From an uncultured Oscillospiraceae bacterium (GTDB taxonomy: Bacteria; Bacillota; Clostridia; Oscillospirales; Ruminococcaceae), in the NCBI GenBank assembly GCA_900539195.1, contig UQBC01000008.1, forward strand, positions 1 to 64,000: DNA of 64,000 bases, written 5' to 3'. This document shows, piece by piece, positions 9,374 through 17,607 of the stretch. Within the stretch, counting starts at the first letter, position 1, and each line of letters begins with the position of its first letter. The notes under the pieces are model-generated. The model worked only from the letters and a program-made list of their open reading frames with translations, made no database searches and was not told where the DNA came from. The position numbers were made by a program, and so were the translations under genes.

Positions 9374-9431
9374 AATAATACACCTTTCCCGCAAGCAAAC
9401 AAGTGCCGCGTTACAAGTTATTGATCACAAA

Positions 9432-9503
9432 TGTGCCAAAAGGCACACTACACTACTATAATGCTATTATATACATTATACACCAGGCGCAAAAAAAATA
9501 CAA
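9432..9503 (-). promoter_or_regulatory. Promoter and leader hairpin of the asp23-nusB-recN operon
   Basis: On the minus strand TTGTAT (9498-9503) and TATAAT (9475-9480) are separated by 17 bases, a strong sigma-A promoter. The predicted transcript starts near 9468 and contains a 6-bp hairpin with an AAAA apex (TGTGCC and GGCACA, 9432-9447) before the first gene. No T-run follows the hairpin, so it is unlikely to be an attenuator; it may stabilise the 5' end. Confidence 0.8.
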
Positions 9504-9544
9504 GTATATCGTGTATATTTTATATCAGCCTTAAAAGTGACGAA

Positions 9545-10060
9545 TCAGAATCCGCAGTCATCAAGTAACACACGCAAAGCCGTGACGGCAAGCACGGAAT
9601 ATACGCTTTCATCATTATAGCGGTAAACAGGTTTTTCAAACGGCTGGATTTCTTTGCCGGATAATGTTGAAAAAGTCCTGCCGAATGAAACAGTTACCGT
9701 GTCATCGGTAACACTTGTATATGACACTGTATCCATTATGAGATTTCCACAGGTGATTACATTACCGGTAACGTTTGTCAATACTGACATCTGTTCTTTA
9801 TTCATGGCATTTGCGATAATAACGGTACTGTCCGGCATTATCCGGGGCACAGAAACACAGGTTTCACCGAGTACGATTATAGATTTCTCCGATGCCATTC
9901 CGTTCAATCTGTCGGTCCGCCAGATATTAAGTATCTTCCCTTTTCCGGTTTTGTAAAGCGACTTATCACTGCAATAACGTATTTCAAACGAATGCGACAG
10001 AATTTCAGCCGCAAGCAATGATAAGGATTCATGTCGATCTATTATTACAATATCTGTCAT
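9545..10060 (-). CDS. Conserved-looking protein of unknown function
   Basis: Encodes 171 residues; I do not recognise a characterised family. The protein is soluble, without signal peptide or membrane helix. The middle has NVITCGNLIMDTVSYTSVTDDTVTVSF-type sequence, that is a TCG turn followed by alternating beta strands, then SVYSVLAVTALRVLL near the C-terminus. Small clostridial proteins with a TCG...DT pattern exist, but I cannot name a function. It has its own ribosome site (CGGAGG) and lies beyond the spoVS terminator, so it is probably transcribed separately. Confidence 0.7.
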   Translation of the reverse strand: MTDIVIIDRHESLSLLAAEILSHSFEIRYCSDKSLYKTGKGKILNIWRTDRLNGMASEKSIIVLGETCVSVPRIMPDSTVIIANAMNKEQMSVLTNVTGNVITCGNLIMDTVSYTSVTDDTVTVSFGRTFSTLSGKEIQPFEKPVYRYNDESVYSVLAVTALRVLLDDCGF

Positions 10061-10112
10061 ATATACCTCCGTTTTTTATAATTATATTTTCTGCCTGTAA
10101 GAAGTATATATA

Positions 10113-10149
10113 CAAAAAAATCCGCCCTGACGACAAAACATCAGAGCGG
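10113..10149 (-). terminator. Rho-independent terminator after spoVS
   Basis: On the minus strand a 9-bp stem with one mismatch (CCGCTCTGA, TCAGGGCGG; 10122-10130 with 10141-10149) is followed directly by a run of T (10114-10120). It closes the purA-ymdB-spoVS unit. Confidence 0.88.
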
Positions 10150-10199
10150 TGCCGGAACTGCCGGAACAATTCTCCTCTTAAATTACCATAAATACAAGC

Positions 10200-10460
10200 T
10201 TATCGGCATTCAACGATAAACTTCATTGCTGTGCGCTCCTCACCGTCAATGCTTACGGTAGTGAAAGCAGGAATGCACACAAGATCAACGCCGGACAGTG
10301 CCATATAGCTTCTTGATATTGCTATAGCTTTTACTGCCTGATTAGAAGCACCTGCGCCAACAGCCTGAACTTCAACTTCGCCGTTTTCACGGATAACTGC
10401 TGCTATTGCGCCTGCAACCGACTTAGGAACGGATTTTGCTGAAACTTTTACTACTTCCAT
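10200..10460 (-). CDS. spoVS: Stage V sporulation protein S
   Basis: An 86-residue Alba-fold nucleic-acid-binding protein needed for normal spore coat and septum development in Bacillus. The sequence is textbook: VSAKSVPKSVAGAIAAVIRE, VQAVGAGASNQAVKAIAISR, and a C-terminal strand with CIPAFTTVSIDGEERTA. It follows ymdB by 24 bases, the arrangement seen across Firmicutes, and is followed by a terminator. Its presence is consistent with, but does not prove, a spore-former, since spoVS is also kept in non-sporulating relatives. Confidence 0.96.
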   Translation of the reverse strand: MEVVKVSAKSVPKSVAGAIAAVIRENGEVEVQAVGAGASNQAVKAIAISRSYMALSGVDLVCIPAFTTVSIDGEERTAMKFIVECR

Positions 10461-10484
10461 TTTAAACCTCCCGGTAATTTATAT

Positions 10485-11249
10485 TCAGTATCTGATTCTC
10501 TTTATAGAAGTACAGATACCTGTTTTCTCGTCAACCGAAACAACCGCACCGCAGATATAATATCTGCCTTCTGCATATTCATATCTTTGCGGATAGCCGG
10601 TTATCATATTATTTATAATAATATCTTTTTTGATGCCGAGAACCGAATCGGTAACACCGGTCATGCCGACATCAGTGATATATCCTGTATGACCGCCGAG
10701 AATCTCTTCATCGGCTGTCTGAACGTGAGTGTGAGTACCAAGCACAGCAGAAACCCTACCGGTAAGATAGTGACCGAGCGCTCTTTTCTCTGATGTTGCC
10801 TCCGCATGGAAGTCAACGATTATTACCTTTGATTTTACCTCATTCAATATCCTGTCAATGCAGTTAAAAGGATTTTCAAGGTTCTGCATAAACACGACGC
10901 CCATAAGATTTATTACGCATATTGAGCATCTGCCGCGATCAAGTATCGTGTATCCTTTGCCGACCACCTCGTCCGGAAAATTTGCAGGACGGATCACTAT
11001 GTCCGATGTTTCGTAAAAAGCGTCCATTTCTTTCCGTCTGAAACAATGATTGCCGGTAGTTACACAGTCGGCACCGCTGTCAAGCAGGTATTTTGCCGTT
11101 ACAGGCGTTATGCCGTTTCCGTCGGCGGAGTTTTCTCCGTTTACGATAACGGTGTTTATATTATACTCTCTCTTGAGCAAAGGTAATTTTTCTCTGAGAT
11201 TTGCACAGGACTTCTGCCCTACAACATCTCCGATAAAAAGGATATTCAA
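10485..11249 (-). CDS. ymdB: YmdB-family metallophosphoesterase
   Basis: A 254-residue TIGR00282/YmdB phosphodiesterase; in B. subtilis it hydrolyses 2',3'-cyclic nucleotides and influences biofilm and motility decisions. Metal-binding segments are visible: GDVVG (residues 7-11), VNGENSADGNGI with Asn and Glu ligands, GNHCFRRKEM, DFHAEATSEK and GTHTHVQTADE. It lies 22 bases from purA and 24 from spoVS, so it is probably in the purA transcript. Confidence 0.94.
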   Translation of the reverse strand: MNILFIGDVVGQKSCANLREKLPLLKREYNINTVIVNGENSADGNGITPVTAKYLLDSGADCVTTGNHCFRRKEMDAFYETSDIVIRPANFPDEVVGKGYTILDRGRCSICVINLMGVVFMQNLENPFNCIDRILNEVKSKVIIVDFHAEATSEKRALGHYLTGRVSAVLGTHTHVQTADEEILGGHTGYITDVGMTGVTDSVLGIKKDIIINNMITGYPQRYEYAEGRYYICGAVVSVDEKTGICTSIKRIRY

Positions 11250-11271
11250 TCAAACACGTCCTACAGTTTTG

Positions 11272-12546
11272 TTATCTTTCGATGATCTGCTCTCTGTCAG
11301 GTCCGACGCCGACCATAGAAATATGGCAATCGCAGAGCTCTTCAAGTCTTTCGATATACTTCTTGCAAGCATCGGGCAGTTCGTCAAAACTACGGCAAGC
11401 AGAAATATCATCGTCAAAGCCCTTGAGAGTTTCGTAAACAGGCGTGCAGTCTGCAAGTTCTTCAAGTGCTGCAGGGAAATTCTCAACGACAGTACCGTCA
11501 GGCTTCTTGTAGGCAACGCATACCTTAAGATCGCCTATACCGCCGAGTGTATCAAGCTTGTTAATAGCAAGTGAAGAAAGTCCGTTTACTCTTACCGAAT
11601 GACGTACTATAACAGCATCGAACCAGCCTGTTCTTCTGGGTCTGCCTGTCGTTGTACCGAACTCGCCGCCCTTGTTTCTGATTGTTTCGCCTGTTTCGTC
11701 GTTAAGCTCTGTCGGGAAGGGACCTTTACCTACTCGTGTAGTATAAGCCTTTGCGACACCGATTATATTGGATATGATCATCGGACCTACACCTGTGCCA
11801 ACGCAGACGCCTGCTGAAAGCGGATGCGAAGATGTGACGTAAGGATAAGTACCGAAATCAATATCAAGGAGTGTAGCCTGTGCACCCTCGAACATTATCG
11901 TCTTGTTTGCCTTTGCAGCTTCATAAACGATGACAGATACATCGTCAACGTACTTTGCAAGTCGCTTGCCGTATTCTGTGTATTCCTTTATGATAGCTTC
12001 AATGTCATGAGCCTCGCCGCCGTAAACTTCTGTGATTATCTTGTTCTTGAGTTTACCTGTCATTCTTGCCTTCTCAGCGAAAACTTCAGGGTGAACAAGG
12101 TCATAAACACGGATACCGCAACGCTCGTATTTATCCATATAGCAAGGACCTATACCGCGCTTTGTAGTACCTATATCGGAGTTGCCTCTGAATTTTTCTG
12201 AAAGTCCGTCAAGAGTAATGTGCCATGGCATAACAACGTGCGCTCTGGGGTCTATCTTGAGGTTGTCGAAAGAAACGCCTCTGGATGAAAGGCTGTCGAT
12301 TTCACCTAAAAGATCCTTAGGATCAAGAACTACGCCTGCACCGATAAGGCAGGTAGTGTTTTTATAAAGAATGCCTGAAGGAATAAGATGAAGCTTATAA
12401 GTCTGTCCGTCGTTTACTACTGTATGACCTGCGTTGTTACCGCCCTGTGAACGGACTACTACATCGGCTCTTGAAGCGATAATATCAATGATCTTACCCT
12501 TACCTTCATCGCCCCACTGAGTTCCTACAACTATATTTGCTGGCAT
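11272..12546 (-). CDS. purA: Adenylosuccinate synthase
   Basis: Forms adenylosuccinate from IMP, aspartate and GTP, the committed step to AMP. The 424-residue protein has the GTP-binding WGDEGKGK at residues 11-18, GGNNAGHTVV near 35-44, TTKRGIGPCYMDK, the IMP-site segment RRTGWFDAV, and NKLDTLGG near the guanine pocket. Full length. It is the first gene of a minus-strand unit with ymdB and spoVS, behind a strong promoter at 12619-12647. Confidence 0.98.
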   Translation of the reverse strand: MPANIVVGTQWGDEGKGKIIDIIASRADVVVRSQGGNNAGHTVVNDGQTYKLHLIPSGILYKNTTCLIGAGVVLDPKDLLGEIDSLSSRGVSFDNLKIDPRAHVVMPWHITLDGLSEKFRGNSDIGTTKRGIGPCYMDKYERCGIRVYDLVHPEVFAEKARMTGKLKNKIITEVYGGEAHDIEAIIKEYTEYGKRLAKYVDDVSVIVYEAAKANKTIMFEGAQATLLDIDFGTYPYVTSSHPLSAGVCVGTGVGPMIISNIIGVAKAYTTRVGKGPFPTELNDETGETIRNKGGEFGTTTGRPRRTGWFDAVIVRHSVRVNGLSSLAINKLDTLGGIGDLKVCVAYKKPDGTVVENFPAALEELADCTPVYETLKGFDDDISACRSFDELPDACKKYIERLEELCDCHISMVGVGPDREQIIER

Positions 12547-12618
12547 TGGAAGTCCCCATTTCTTTTTTTAAAATTAGATTTGCACCGGGCAACACAGCCC
12601 TTTGCATAGTACATTAAT

Positions 12619-12647
12619 ATTATATCAAAGACGAGCGTAAATTGCAA
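12619..12647 (-). promoter_or_regulatory. purA promoter
   Basis: On the minus strand TTGCAA (12642-12647) and TATAAT (12619-12624) are 17 bases apart. The leader is about 65 bases and contains no obvious riboswitch. Confidence 0.85.
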
Positions 12648-12690
12648 GTATTTTTTTGCTCCTTTCATAAAAAAGAAAACACATAACATA

Positions 12691-12721
12691 AAATGCGGCA
12701 GGCACACAGCCTGCCGCATTT
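12691..12721 (-). terminator. Terminator after the amidase gene
   Basis: A 12-bp perfect inverted repeat (arms from 12691 and to 12721, sequence AAATGCGGCAGG) with a 7-nt loop sits 7 bases past the amidase stop. On the minus strand it is followed by TTTTATG, a short T-tract. Confidence 0.85.
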
Positions 12722-12728
12722 ACAATTG

Positions 12729-15701
12729 TCAATACGAAGAAACTCCGCTTCTTGTTACGTATTCCTTTATACCGTCAACTATGCTCTGTGCTATGCCTTC
12801 CTGATCCGAGCTGCTTGCAAGAGCCATAGCGTCTTCATAGTTACTTACAAATCCCATTTCTATAAGTACCGACGGGAAATCCTGCTGCTTTGTCGTCCAC
12901 ATATAGCTGTACTGAGCGCCTCTGTTGCAATTTGCTCCGTCAGAATAAACATTATTGCTGAAATATGACGAAACGTGCCTTGTAAGCGACTCGGCGAGCG
13001 GCTGCGAGTACGATGTATAATAATAGCACTCTGTTCCTCTCGGGCTTTCCGAGCCTGCCTTGTTTGAATGGATTGCAATATACAGATCGCAACCGTAATC
13101 ACGGGCATAGTAAGGTCTGCGCTTTGTATCATAGAACTCACTCTCTGTTTTCAGTCTTACAACATTCACGCCGAGAGCCTTGAGCTTTGATTCTACAAGT
13201 TTTGCGACAGCAAGATTTGCACCGGCTTCTTCAATATGACCTATCGCACCGGGATCGTCATAACCGTACTCAGATACGCCGTGACCCGGATCAATTACTA
13301 CCGTCATATTAGTTATGTCATTTGTGAGGATTTCAAACTTGAACATGAGATTACCGTCGCTGTCATAGGTAGCGCTGTTTCCGGCATACACACCGGGCTG
13401 ACGGAGCTTCAGTATCAGTCTGAATTTCATCACGCCGTCCACTTCAACCTGTTTCCACTCACCGGCACTGAACACAGTACAGTTGTTGAAATCAGGCAGA
13501 GCCGTTACCGAAGTGATATTATCAAATGTAATATATATATAGTCTGCCGTAAAATCATCAAGATTGAAATCACCGTCTACGCCCGTATAATAGTCGTTTC
13601 CAACAGGAGTTACCGTAAACGATGAGCGGTCTTCCAGTGACATCTGAATGAAGGAATCGCCGCCGACGTTACCTATTGCATTGACAACGAGCGGATTTGA
13701 ACCCATTCCGTAACCGCTGACAAGATCTGCGTCCTCTTTGAGAAAACGTTTGCCGGAATCGGTAACATAGTATTCATCCCATTCACTCTTGTAATAATCA
13801 AGAGTGCCTTCCGGTAACTGTCCGACATTCGGAGGATTTACAGAGTCGGTGTTGGTTCCGTCATAGATATAGGCAAAGTTCTTGTTCAGCTTTACGTAAT
13901 TAACTTCCGTATCGTCCGAAACCGCAGCGGAGAGTTTTCCGACAACTTCTCCGTTTCCGAAAGAACTCTGATCTGCAGGTATTTCGTCTATAACTTCGAC
14001 ATTCTTATCGGGTAGCTTGACAGCATTGACTATTACTTCCGCACCTATGTATGTGCGTGAATAACCCGCATAAGAAGCGGAAATCTCTATGTTTCCGAGA
14101 TACTGTTCTTCATCGACAATACCTTCGGGGACGGTAATCTTGCCGGTAAACGCCGCATAGGAAGAGTTAATGTCGACTGCATCTGACTTAGCATTCTCGG
14201 TAAGTTCGACAGTCGTACCCCCGAGAGTCGCAGTGGCATATGAACCTTTGTACGCAACCGCAAGTACAGATACCGACATACCGCCGTCAACGTTAAGCGT
14301 TTTGCCTTCAGATATCGAACTGCCGATTGATTTAAGTACATTGATGGTTCGCTCAATATTATAATATATCGTCTTTCCCTTATGAGTTATCACAAATGTG
14401 TTCATTCCGACATCGAGCTGTTTTTCAAAGTAGAAATTACCGGCTTCGTTAAGCGATAATTTTTCGCCGTCGAAATATACATCAAAGTTCTCGTCAAAAG
14501 TACCCATGAACGCAACGGAAGTATCGTCGGTAGAATAGCTTGTATAGTACGGCGATGTCATTTCAAGATCTTCAAAAAGGCTGTCAACGTTTATCTGTTC
14601 GTTAAAATACTTTGTAAGAGTGTCGGTTGTACCCATCGGGTTTTCTTCGAGCGATTTTTCCGAATAGAAAACACTGCCCGAATAATTATCAAGTTCATCT
14701 GCTTTTGCAAGCTGTTTGAGAAGCTGATCCTCAACGCTCCATCCTGCTTCATCCGTGCCTATTTTTTCATTATGATGAACAACATAAAATGGTATATCGG
14801 CTTTTTTTGCAACATCGCTCCACCACGAGCAGACATTGTCAAACGCCAGCGTTTCGTCATCAAGAGAGCCGGACGCATTGACTACGATAAAATCCGCAAG
14901 ACCTTTTTCGGCAAATGCCTTTGTATCCGCATAGCCGTTATAATAAGCGGAATACTTTGCCGAGGTATCGCTGCCGTTTTCGTTTTTCGACGAGTTTGCC
15001 CATATATCCTTTGCGTCAAGACCTACCGCTACAGAATTATCAGACATATGAATAACATCGCTTACCGTCGTGAATTTATATTCCACGCTGTCATAAAGCC
15101 AGTTCTTATAGCCGATACCCGAGCCGTTCTTCATATATTCGTCATAAACGGCATTGGTGTTTGATCCGTAAAAACCGGTAAGAATTATACCGTTGCACCT
15201 GTATCTCAGCGCAAATTTGTGAGCTTCGCTGACAAGATAATCATACTTGTCCTCGCCCTCGGGACAAGCCGACATCGTTCTGTTCACATCAAGGTACACA
15301 AATCTCTGCATACCCTTTTTAGTGGCAATATCAAGCGCTTTTTCAAGCCTGTCTCCACTTTTGTTCATATTTGTAGAATAATATGAAACATCTTTTGCGT
15401 ATGGGTTTATGTATATTCCGTTCATTCCATAGCCGATAAGCGTATCAAGCTTAGCTGAAAACTTCTCGCTGAACTTCTCAGCCTCAAAATCACCGAGGTT
15501 TACCACAGTTGCCTTGAGTGCGTCCGACAACGTGAATTTTGATTCAGACACCTGCGGAGTGGTTTTCTTTGACTGCTCAGTTGTTTCAGCAGACGAAGCC
15601 GTGTTGTCGCTTGCGCTTTCCTCGGCAACGGCGCTGAACTGCGACAAAAGCATAAAAGCCGACAGCACTCCTGCCATTATTCTGATAAATTTATTTCTCA
15701 T
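12729..15701 (-). CDS. Exported barrel protein fused to an Amidase_3 domain
   Basis: A 990-residue exported protein. A signal peptide covers residues 1-26 (MRNKFIRIMAGVLSAFMLL..AVAEE), then a Ser/Thr-rich linker. Residues about 50-370 resemble a glycosidase-like TIM barrel related to GHL10/DUF187 (GYGMNGIYINPYAKD, YRCNGIILTGFYGS). A beta-rich middle follows. The C-terminal ~190 residues are an Amidase_3 zinc amidase: VIDPGHG with His807, Glu824/825, AIHSN with His878 and LIEMGF with catalytic Glu948. The amidase should cut MurNAc-L-Ala bonds of peptidoglycan. The next upstream gene encodes a full GHL10-like lipoprotein, so the pair probably acts together on the wall. The barrel's activity is unknown. 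Confidence 0.88.
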   Translation of the reverse strand: MRNKFIRIMAGVLSAFMLLSQFSAVAEESASDNTASSAETTEQSKKTTPQVSESKFTLSDALKATVVNLGDFEAEKFSEKFSAKLDTLIGYGMNGIYINPYAKDVSYYSTNMNKSGDRLEKALDIATKKGMQRFVYLDVNRTMSACPEGEDKYDYLVSEAHKFALRYRCNGIILTGFYGSNTNAVYDEYMKNGSGIGYKNWLYDSVEYKFTTVSDVIHMSDNSVAVGLDAKDIWANSSKNENGSDTSAKYSAYYNGYADTKAFAEKGLADFIVVNASGSLDDETLAFDNVCSWWSDVAKKADIPFYVVHHNEKIGTDEAGWSVEDQLLKQLAKADELDNYSGSVFYSEKSLEENPMGTTDTLTKYFNEQINVDSLFEDLEMTSPYYTSYSTDDTSVAFMGTFDENFDVYFDGEKLSLNEAGNFYFEKQLDVGMNTFVITHKGKTIYYNIERTINVLKSIGSSISEGKTLNVDGGMSVSVLAVAYKGSYATATLGGTTVELTENAKSDAVDINSSYAAFTGKITVPEGIVDEEQYLGNIEISASYAGYSRTYIGAEVIVNAVKLPDKNVEVIDEIPADQSSFGNGEVVGKLSAAVSDDTEVNYVKLNKNFAYIYDGTNTDSVNPPNVGQLPEGTLDYYKSEWDEYYVTDSGKRFLKEDADLVSGYGMGSNPLVVNAIGNVGGDSFIQMSLEDRSSFTVTPVGNDYYTGVDGDFNLDDFTADYIYITFDNITSVTALPDFNNCTVFSAGEWKQVEVDGVMKFRLILKLRQPGVYAGNSATYDSDGNLMFKFEILTNDITNMTVVIDPGHGVSEYGYDDPGAIGHIEEAGANLAVAKLVESKLKALGVNVVRLKTESEFYDTKRRPYYARDYGCDLYIAIHSNKAGSESPRGTECYYYTSYSQPLAESLTRHVSSYFSNNVYSDGANCNRGAQYSYMWTTKQQDFPSVLIEMGFVSNYEDAMALASSSDQEGIAQSIVDGIKEYVTRSGVSSY

Positions 15702-15731
15702 CTTCTGCTCTTCCTTCCGATATCACGGCAA

Positions 15732-17279
15732 TTATTGCGTAAGGAGCGGTTTAAACGCTGTAATCTCCTTGTTTACCGCCTGCTTTACATCACTGTCCGG
15801 CTCAAAAATAAACTGATAGCTGTAAAGTATAACGCCGCCGTAATTCGACGTTTCCTGCGATTTTATAATCTGTCTTTTTATTATTTCCTTATCGTTTTGC
15901 CATTCATATCTCCCGCTTCCTGCCCATTCATCCTCAGTGCCTATCTTGTACACTGCAAGACCGGGTATAAGCGATTTTCCGGTACCGGCGAGCATTTTAT
16001 CCCACTGCTCGACCACCTGTTCAAACGGCTGACCGCCGTTATCAAAACCGTAATAAATCTGAGGAGCCATGTAATCTACATATCCGTCCTCTTTTGACCA
16101 TTTCTCAACATCAGCATAAAGCTGAGTTTCGTTGTTTGTAACATTGCCTTGTGCGCTGACCCCAAATAATGCAGTCGGATTGTGTGACTTGACAGCATTA
16201 TACATTCCCGACACCATACGACTGCAATTATCCAGTCTGAACTGAGATAAACTGCTGTATGATGAAGCGTTGAAAGCAATGCTGTCAAAATACGCTTCCG
16301 TTGTGGGGTAGAAATAATCGTCTATATGAACGCCGTCAACATCATATTTTGAAACAAGCTCCGCCACACCGTCTGCAATCAGGTCGGTTACCTCTTTATA
16401 TGCGGGATTGAGCCACCAGTAAGAATTGACCTTGACTATGTAGTCGCCGTCCTTCGTGTCATACCACTGACCCGTTTTATACGTTGTGCTTACATTCGGT
16501 GCGTCATCTTCCTGATAGCAGCGCAAAGGATTGATCCACGCTTGAAATGAAATACCGCGTGCGTGCGCCTCGTCTATCATAACCTTGAGCGGATCATAGC
16601 CGGGATCTTCCCCGATATATCCCGTGCAGTACTTTGACCACGGAAAATAGTCGGATTTATATATTGCGTCACCGAAGGGACGGACATGAACATAGACCGT
16701 ATTGATGCCCAGTGAAAGACAATTATCGTAATACTCGCCTATACCGCTTCTGAGCTGTGATTCGCTTTTTCCGGTAAGAATCGGGTACAATTCGGAATAC
16801 CATATCCATACGCCCTTCACCTCGTTATAATTCAGTGCCATATAGCTGTTTACAGGCAGATTATCGGTGGTGGCAGGAACATTATCATTCTTTTTTGATG
16901 TTACAGTCACATCTTTTTTTGTTGTAGCAGCCGATGTCACAGTTTCCACAGACGGAATCTCCTCATCGGGAACGGGCGGTTCGTCATAAGACGTATCGAC
17001 AGACGGCTCATAGGCGGATGAATCTTCATTCGGTGAGGTTTCTGTTTTCTTTTTTGTTGTTGCGGTCGCTGTGGCAGTAGTATGCGAGCCTGTCTGCTCA
17101 GGTATGCCTTCGGCAGGCTTTATAACAGTTTTACTGACAGGTGCGCCGCTTATTATATTATCATTCCGGTCTGTGCCGGACGGTTCATTTTCAAGCACCA
17201 GAGCTTTACCGCAACCGCTCGCAATCAACAAAACAGCTGCAGCAAATGCAGTAAATGCAACTTTCTTTTTTACGGACAT
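15732..17279 (-). CDS. Glycoside hydrolase-like (GHL10/DUF187) lipoprotein
   Basis: A 515-residue lipoprotein. The signal peptide ends in IASGC, so Cys23 or so would be lipidated. Residues about 30-145 are a low-complexity Thr/Ser/Glu/Pro linker that could span the wall. The rest is a GHL10-type barrel: GVWIWYSELYP, NTVYVHVRPFGDAIYKSDYFPWS, DEAHARGISFQAWINPLR, and YDVDGVHIDDYFYP with the two adjacent Asp where catalysis is expected. The family occurs on cell surfaces and has been linked to wall glycans, but its substrate is not established. It stands 30 bases before the amidase fusion, probably one transcript. Confidence 0.88.
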   Translation of the reverse strand: MSVKKKVAFTAFAAAVLLIASGCGKALVLENEPSGTDRNDNIISGAPVSKTVIKPAEGIPEQTGSHTTATATATTKKKTETSPNEDSSAYEPSVDTSYDEPPVPDEEIPSVETVTSAATTKKDVTVTSKKNDNVPATTDNLPVNSYMALNYNEVKGVWIWYSELYPILTGKSESQLRSGIGEYYDNCLSLGINTVYVHVRPFGDAIYKSDYFPWSKYCTGYIGEDPGYDPLKVMIDEAHARGISFQAWINPLRCYQEDDAPNVSTTYKTGQWYDTKDGDYIVKVNSYWWLNPAYKEVTDLIADGVAELVSKYDVDGVHIDDYFYPTTEAYFDSIAFNASSYSSLSQFRLDNCSRMVSGMYNAVKSHNPTALFGVSAQGNVTNNETQLYADVEKWSKEDGYVDYMAPQIYYGFDNGGQPFEQVVEQWDKMLAGTGKSLIPGLAVYKIGTEDEWAGSGRYEWQNDKEIIKRQIIKSQETSNYGGVILYSYQFIFEPDSDVKQAVNKEITAFKPLLTQ

Positions 17280-17335
17280 ATGTTTTCCTTTCGGGTAATT
17301 TGTTTGGTTCGCATATAATACGCCTCGTAAAATCT

Positions 17336-17391
17336 CCCGTGAAACACGGGATACATAGTAGATTATACAATATCTCTGTGTATGAAGTCAA
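17336..17391 (-). promoter_or_regulatory. Promoter of the GHL10-amidase pair, with leader hairpin
   Basis: On the minus strand TTGACT (17386-17391) and TATAAT (17362-17367) are 18 bases apart. The leader holds a perfect hairpin CCCGTG-TTT-CACGGG (17336-17350 region) soon after the predicted start. The intergenic stretch 17280-17607 (328 bases) contains this promoter, the divergent aconitase promoter, and otherwise AT-rich sequence in which I see no gene. Confidence 0.8.
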
Positions 17392-17547
17392 CCGCAACGG
17401 GTTTATTTTCTCAGTTTTCACCCAATTTGCACTTTTGTGAACGAATTTCTATAAATCCGATAATAAACCGTTCAGCCACTTGTGCAACATTAACAAATAT
17501 TTTTTGCAATTTCACGCACTCATTCTTTCATAAACAGTTGCAGATTC

Positions 17548-17576
17548 TTGACTTTTACTTTAATATAATGTATAAT
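17548..17576 (+). promoter_or_regulatory. Aconitase operon promoter
   Basis: TTGACT (17548-17553) and TATAAT (17571-17576) lie 17 bases apart. The start point would be near 17583, giving a leader of about 25 bases that runs straight into AGGAGG (17596-17601). Rex, encoded at the end of this unit, is a likely regulator, but I found no clean Rex operator; see the rejected list. Confidence 0.88.
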
Positions 17577-17607
17577 TAACTGTAATCTTTTTTTCAGGAG
17601 GACAAAA

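Noticed and set aside
17480..17496. TTGTGCAACATTAACAA upstream of aconitase as a Rex operator
   Set aside because: The outer TTGT/ACAA match, but the dyad is 17 bases rather than 18 and the inner bases do not pair, so it is too weak to annotate.
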